From assembly GCA_028290225.1 (NCBI GenBank), contig JAQGKH010000183.1, positions 1 to 8,385 on the forward strand: 8,385 nucleotides of DNA. Direction: 5' to 3'. Source of the DNA: Devosia sp. Lineage in GTDB: Bacteria > Pseudomonadota > Alphaproteobacteria > Rhizobiales > Devosiaceae. Of the stretch, positions 5,960 to 8,385 are shown piece after piece; position 1 is the first letter of the stretch, and the number at the start of each line of letters is the position of its first letter. The notes under the pieces are model-generated. The model was not told the DNA's origin and did no database searches. It saw only the letters and a program-made list of their open reading frames with translations. A program made the translations under genes and the position numbers.

Positions 5960-6013
5960 GAAGCGACACCGGTGTAACCAGGGCGAGGCAGACTGGACCG
6001 GAACTCCCTCATC
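5960..6013. other. Short spacer between the ribN promoter and the GT2 gene end
   Basis: This spacer contains a perfect 10-bp palindrome ACACCGGTGT (5966-5975) just upstream of the candidate ribN -35 element. There is also a loose dyad (CCGGT...ACCGG on the minus strand) after the glycosyltransferase stop. No U-run follows, so I see no clear terminator for the glycosyltransferase gene. Read-through into the riboswitch leader is possible. Confidence 0.35.
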
Positions 6014-6988
6014 TTATGGGAAGGTGCTCTGCCCTGCGGCACGCTTGATGCAGGCTGCTACTGATGGATGTTCGCGCCCGACATGGCGCACGGCAAATCT
6101 CTTGAGGCGCGCTGCAACAGGCATGCCTTGCGGGCCAAAGGGCACCTTGATCCCGGCCTTGGCCAGCGCTTTGTGTCGGGCATCGAGGGGAGTGCGCAGG
6201 ACAGTTCCCTCGAGAAACGCTTTGCGCATCGGCGCCGTGGTGCATCGCCACACCTCGCGCTGCAAGGCGGTTATCGAGGCTTTCAGGTCGAGTTCGCGCC
6301 GTAGCCAACTCTTGCTTAAGCCGAGATTGCGGGTAGTCGACTGCTCGCTACTTGCCCACACCGCGAGCTTCTCCCGACATATGTAGATGGGTTCTGCCAC
6401 GAGCCAGGTGCGCAGAAATTCTTCCAAGGTCGGAATGGTGTCGACGCGAATGGCAAGTTCGTTGCCGATGCGCCGCGACCAGAAGAGTGCCCCGTTGGAC
6501 ACGCCGATGGCTCCGAACATGGCAAGATGCAGTTCTTGGGGCTGGTAAACCGCTTCGTCAAACAGGTCGTCGAAAATGCCGTATTCAGTTCGGTACGGAG
6601 CAGCGGTGCCGTCGGCGTATTCGATTACCTGGTTGATCTGGCAAATGGATACGCCGTTCTGCTCGATGATGTCCCGCCCGCGGGCCATGAACTGCGGGAG
6701 CACCTGATTGTCATCTTCGAGCATGAAGAAGTAGTCAGCTCCATACGGATTCTCGCGCAAAAAGCAGTCGTCGAGGTTTCGCACCATGAACTTTTGCGGG
6801 CGATTATGAACATACCGAAGGCGCGGTTCCTGTAATTCCTCCACCACGGCCCGGGCACTACCCTCCGGGCAGTCGTCACGCACCTCGCAAATCCATTCTT
6901 CATGCGTTTGAGCCCGCAGGCACCGGACTGCCCGCTTCAGCGCTTCTGGCCGACGATAAGTAGGGGTCCTGACGAGCACCAGTGGCAT
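6014..6988 (-). CDS. Glycosyltransferase, GT-A fold / GT2-like
   Basis: This is a 324-aa predicted sugar transferase of the nucleotide-sugar-dependent GT-A type. The N-terminal half shows the GT2 pattern: PLVLVRTPTYRRPEALKRAVRCL (residues 2-24), QTHEEWICEVRDDC (27-40) with a nucleotide-binding Asp pair, and a DxD-like metal site FMLEDDN (88-94). The C-terminal half has IGVSNGALFWSRR and ends in a basic helical tail. No membrane helix or signal peptide is evident, so it should act on the cytoplasmic side, probably in polysaccharide or glycan assembly; donor and acceptor are unknown. The ATG at 6988 is chosen because GGAGAG (6998-6993) precedes it. A TTG at 7045 would add 19 residues with no family-like motif. 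It is divergent from the GT-B gene. Codon use looks less GC-biased than in plsX or fabH. Confidence 0.85.
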   Translation of the reverse strand: MPLVLVRTPTYRRPEALKRAVRCLRAQTHEEWICEVRDDCPEGSARAVVEELQEPRLRYVHNRPQKFMVRNLDDCFLRENPYGADYFFMLEDDNQVLPQFMARGRDIIEQNGVSICQINQVIEYADGTAAPYRTEYGIFDDLFDEAVYQPQELHLAMFGAIGVSNGALFWSRRIGNELAIRVDTIPTLEEFLRTWLVAEPIYICREKLAVWASSEQSTTRNLGLSKSWLRRELDLKASITALQREVWRCTTAPMRKAFLEGTVLRTPLDARHKALAKAGIKVPFGPQGMPVAARLKRFAVRHVGREHPSVAACIKRAAGQSTFP

Positions 6989-7000
6989 GCAACTCTCCGT

Positions 7001-7016
7001 CCCCTGCGAAGCGGGG
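7001..7016 (-). repeat. Hairpin next to the GT2 ribosome-binding site
   Basis: CCCC (7001-7004) pairs with GGGG (7013-7016), with inner GC/GC pairs around a GAA loop and one bulged T. On the minus-strand mRNA it would fold just before GGAGAG at 6998-6993. It could affect initiation, but such short GC hairpins are common. Confidence 0.3.
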
Positions 7017-7076
7017 CAGTGGTTGGATTCAAGCCGATCTGCCAATCAGTAGCTCAACACAGCTGCCCCGCCATCC

Positions 7077-7100
7077 GCGCTTTCCCGAGGGTCAAAGCGC
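7077..7100. repeat. Inverted repeat GCGCTTT-N10-AAAGCGC between divergent genes
   Basis: The two 7-nt arms (7077-7083 and 7094-7100) are perfect complements, 17 nt centre to centre. It lies near the middle of the 240-nt gap separating the two glycosyltransferase starts. This is a plausible operator for a dimeric regulator, or a hairpin if transcribed. No known consensus is recognised. Confidence 0.4.
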
Positions 7101-7114
7101 CAGATATGTGCTCC

Positions 7115-7131
7115 AGCTGCCGACGGCAGCT
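7115..7131. repeat. 17-bp palindrome between divergent genes
   Basis: AGCTGCCG and CGGCAGCT flank a single central A, an uninterrupted 8-bp dyad. It is upstream of the candidate GT-B promoter and of the GT2 gene. The symmetry suits a DNA-binding dimer. As RNA it would give a 6-bp stem with a 5-nt loop and no U-run, so it is not a terminator. Confidence 0.45.
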
Positions 7132-7178
7132 CGCCTCAGTACAACCACCAAACGCTGCCGTACGCACGGGAACGTCCG

Positions 7179-7207
7179 TTGTCGCAGCATACCGCGGGGA
7201 TTATCCT
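7179..7207 (+). promoter_or_regulatory. Candidate promoter of the GT-B gene
   Basis: TTGTCG (7179-7184) and TATCCT (7202-7207) are separated by 17 nt. Transcription would begin near 7214, leaving a leader of only about 15 nt that still holds AGGAGG (7219-7224). The same TTGTCG/TATC arrangement is seen upstream of purU. This was identified by eye. Confidence 0.4.
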
Positions 7208-7228
7208 GTCTTCTGCGCAGGAGGCGCC

Positions 7229-8305
7229 ATGACCGGCAAAGCGTTCCCCCCGAACCTGGAAGTAACCAGTCGTGGTCCGCTGGTGCTGTTGTTCTATGAT
7301 GGCTTCGAGCGCAAGGCTCGTCCGGGTATACAAGGCGCTGCTTATTCTCAGGCCCGAAGATGGGCTCGCTATCTGCTTCGCACTGCCCGTCGCAAGCAAG
7401 TTCACACTGGCTTCTACACTGCCTTTCTCTCACTGCAACACAGTCTGAGAGAGTTGGGCTGCAATGTCCGCGTCAATGATTTCGCCGCAGCCGAACACCG
7501 TCCCAACTACCCCATCGGAGTAGCTGGATATCCAACGGTCTTCGAGGCCGTGAAACTGCTGTCCAATCCAGTTATCTTTGGTCACGGCGACATAGGCCCT
7601 CCTGAGCACGCCAACCTGGTTTCACAGGCCAACAACATTCGGATTGTCATCCAACCTGGAAAGTGGGCTGCCGATTTTCTGCAGCCATTCCTCGGTGACA
7701 AGCTGGTGGTCTGGCCGGTCGGAATCGACGCTTCACAATGGAACCTGCCGCAAGAGCCCAGCAGCACGGACTTCCTGGTCTACGATAAAATCCGCTGGTA
7801 CCGGGACGTCCAGGTGCCAAGAGTGTTAGACCACATCACAACAGAACTCGATGCCCGCGGACACAGCTACAAGGTTGTGCGCTATGGGCACCACATCAAG
7901 CACGAGTTCAGGGCCCATCTAGCACGGTCACGAGCTCTGATCTTTTTATGTGAGCACGAAACTCAAGGCATCGCCTATCAAGAAGCCATGGCGGCAGGGG
8001 TGCCGGTCTTGGCTTGGGATGAGGGCAAGCTGGTGGATCCGGTTATGCTTCGCTACGCACCCGATCTCCAGGTCAGCAGTGTGCCTTATTTCGATGAGCG
8101 CTGCGGCCTCACCTTTACGATGGACAACTTTGAATCCACGCTGAGTGCCTTTGTGGCGCAACGGGATCACTTCCGTCCCCAGGAGTTCATCCGCGATCGG
8201 CTCTCGCTTGAACGGGCAGGCCGCGACTACCTGGCCCTGTATGCTTCCCTGCTGGGCAAGCCGGCCTCGGGACCCCCGCCGGTGGATACTGACGTCGCCC
8301 CTTAA
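7229..8305 (+). CDS. Glycosyltransferase, GT-B fold with E-x7-E signature
   Basis: This is a 358-aa predicted glycosyltransferase. The C-terminal Rossmann-like domain (about residues 180-345) carries the retaining GT-B signature: SRALIFLCEHETQGIAYQEA (234-253), continuing into MAAGVPVLAWDEG. Glu244 and Glu252 form E-x7-E, the site that binds the donor nucleotide sugar in GT4-like enzymes. The N-terminal half (GPLVLLFYDGFERKARPG, VIFGHGDIGPPEH) is less familiar and should hold the acceptor site. There is no signal peptide or membrane helix, and the last 15 residues are Pro-rich and probably disordered. The ATG at 7229 follows AGGAGG (7219-7224) by 4 nt. The frame stays open back to 6902, but that part has no motif and overlaps the opposite gene. 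Codons such as TTA and ATA suggest a different origin from region 1. The sugar and acceptor are unknown. Confidence 0.85.
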   Translation: MTGKAFPPNLEVTSRGPLVLLFYDGFERKARPGIQGAAYSQARRWARYLLRTARRKQVHTGFYTAFLSLQHSLRELGCNVRVNDFAAAEHRPNYPIGVAGYPTVFEAVKLLSNPVIFGHGDIGPPEHANLVSQANNIRIVIQPGKWAADFLQPFLGDKLVVWPVGIDASQWNLPQEPSSTDFLVYDKIRWYRDVQVPRVLDHITTELDARGHSYKVVRYGHHIKHEFRAHLARSRALIFLCEHETQGIAYQEAMAAGVPVLAWDEGKLVDPVMLRYAPDLQVSSVPYFDERCGLTFTMDNFESTLSAFVAQRDHFRPQEFIRDRLSLERAGRDYLALYASLLGKPASGPPPVDTDVAP

Positions 8306-8352
8306 TTCTGCACTTGCCTCTCGCCTGAGCTTTCTCTATGTCTCCGCGCAGT

Positions 8353-8385
8353 CGGGGCGTAGCGCAGCCTGGTAGCGCATTTGTC
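8353..8385 (+). tRNA. tRNA-Pro, 5' part, cut by window end
   Basis: CGGGGCG (acceptor arm), TA, then the D-arm GCGC AGCCTGGTA GCGC and A26 match bacterial tRNA-Pro closely. The C at position 1 and the AGCCTGGTA D-loop are typical of proline tRNAs. The sequence ends in the anticodon stem, so the anticodon is not visible. It starts 47 nt after the GT-B stop codon on the same strand. Confidence 0.8.

Noticed and set aside
6902..7228. N-terminal extension of the GT-B gene
   Set aside because: The frame is open, but it covers the opposite gene's start and both palindromes, has no family-like motif, and the ATG at 7229 has an AGGAGG site.
8306..8385. tRNA-Pro as integration site of a genomic island carrying the glycosyltransferases
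   Set aside because: Islands usually use the 3' end of a tRNA gene, and here the genes lie on its 5' side. No integrase or direct repeat is seen in the window.
1..8385. CRISPR, toxin-antitoxin, retron, phage or other defence elements
   Set aside because: I found no spaced repeat array, no reverse transcriptase, nuclease, integrase or transposase motif in any plausible coding frame.

Overview
The window reads as chromosomal DNA of a GC-rich alphaproteobacterium. The order yceD (DUF177) - plsX - fabH - ihfA - merR on the plus strand is a conserved alphaproteobacterial block. The protein details (IhfA, the MerR-family N-terminus, the small DUF3329 protein) point to Hyphomicrobiales, perhaps a Devosia-like genus. 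The genus is a guess from memory of protein style, not a database result.

Region 1 (1-3522, plus strand) is housekeeping. It holds the 3' end of a DUF177/YceD gene, then plsX and fabH, which overlap by 4 nt and supply acyl-phosphate for phospholipid synthesis and the first fatty-acid condensation. After a 219-nt leader come ihfA and a MerR-type regulator, 24 nt apart.

Region 2 (3524-5959, minus strand) starts at a promoter-like site near 5959. An FMN riboswitch (5762-5899) and a terminator-like hairpin (5710-5734) follow, then a ten-helix EamA/DMT transporter gene. The riboswitch makes the riboflavin importer RibN the best identification. Downstream in the same direction are a small two-helix membrane protein (DUF3329) and purU (10-formyl-THF deformylase). 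purU also has a promoter-like sequence of its own, so it may not depend on the riboswitch. The purU and merR genes converge with one nucleotide between their stop codons.

Region 3 (6014-8305) is accessory. Two glycosyltransferase genes are divergent: a GT-A/GT2-type enzyme on the minus strand and a GT-B-type enzyme with an E-x7-E signature on the plus strand. The 240-nt gap between them carries two clear dyad symmetries and a promoter-like site. Codon choice here looks less GC-biased than in region 1, which suggests a transferred surface-polysaccharide cassette. The window ends inside a tRNA-Pro gene (8353 onward).

I found no transposase, integrase, CRISPR array, toxin-antitoxin pair or defence system. 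I see no strong case for a wholly new system. The best leads are the riboswitch-ribN leader with its expression platform, the unstudied DUF3329 passenger gene, and the palindrome-rich control region between the glycosyltransferase genes.
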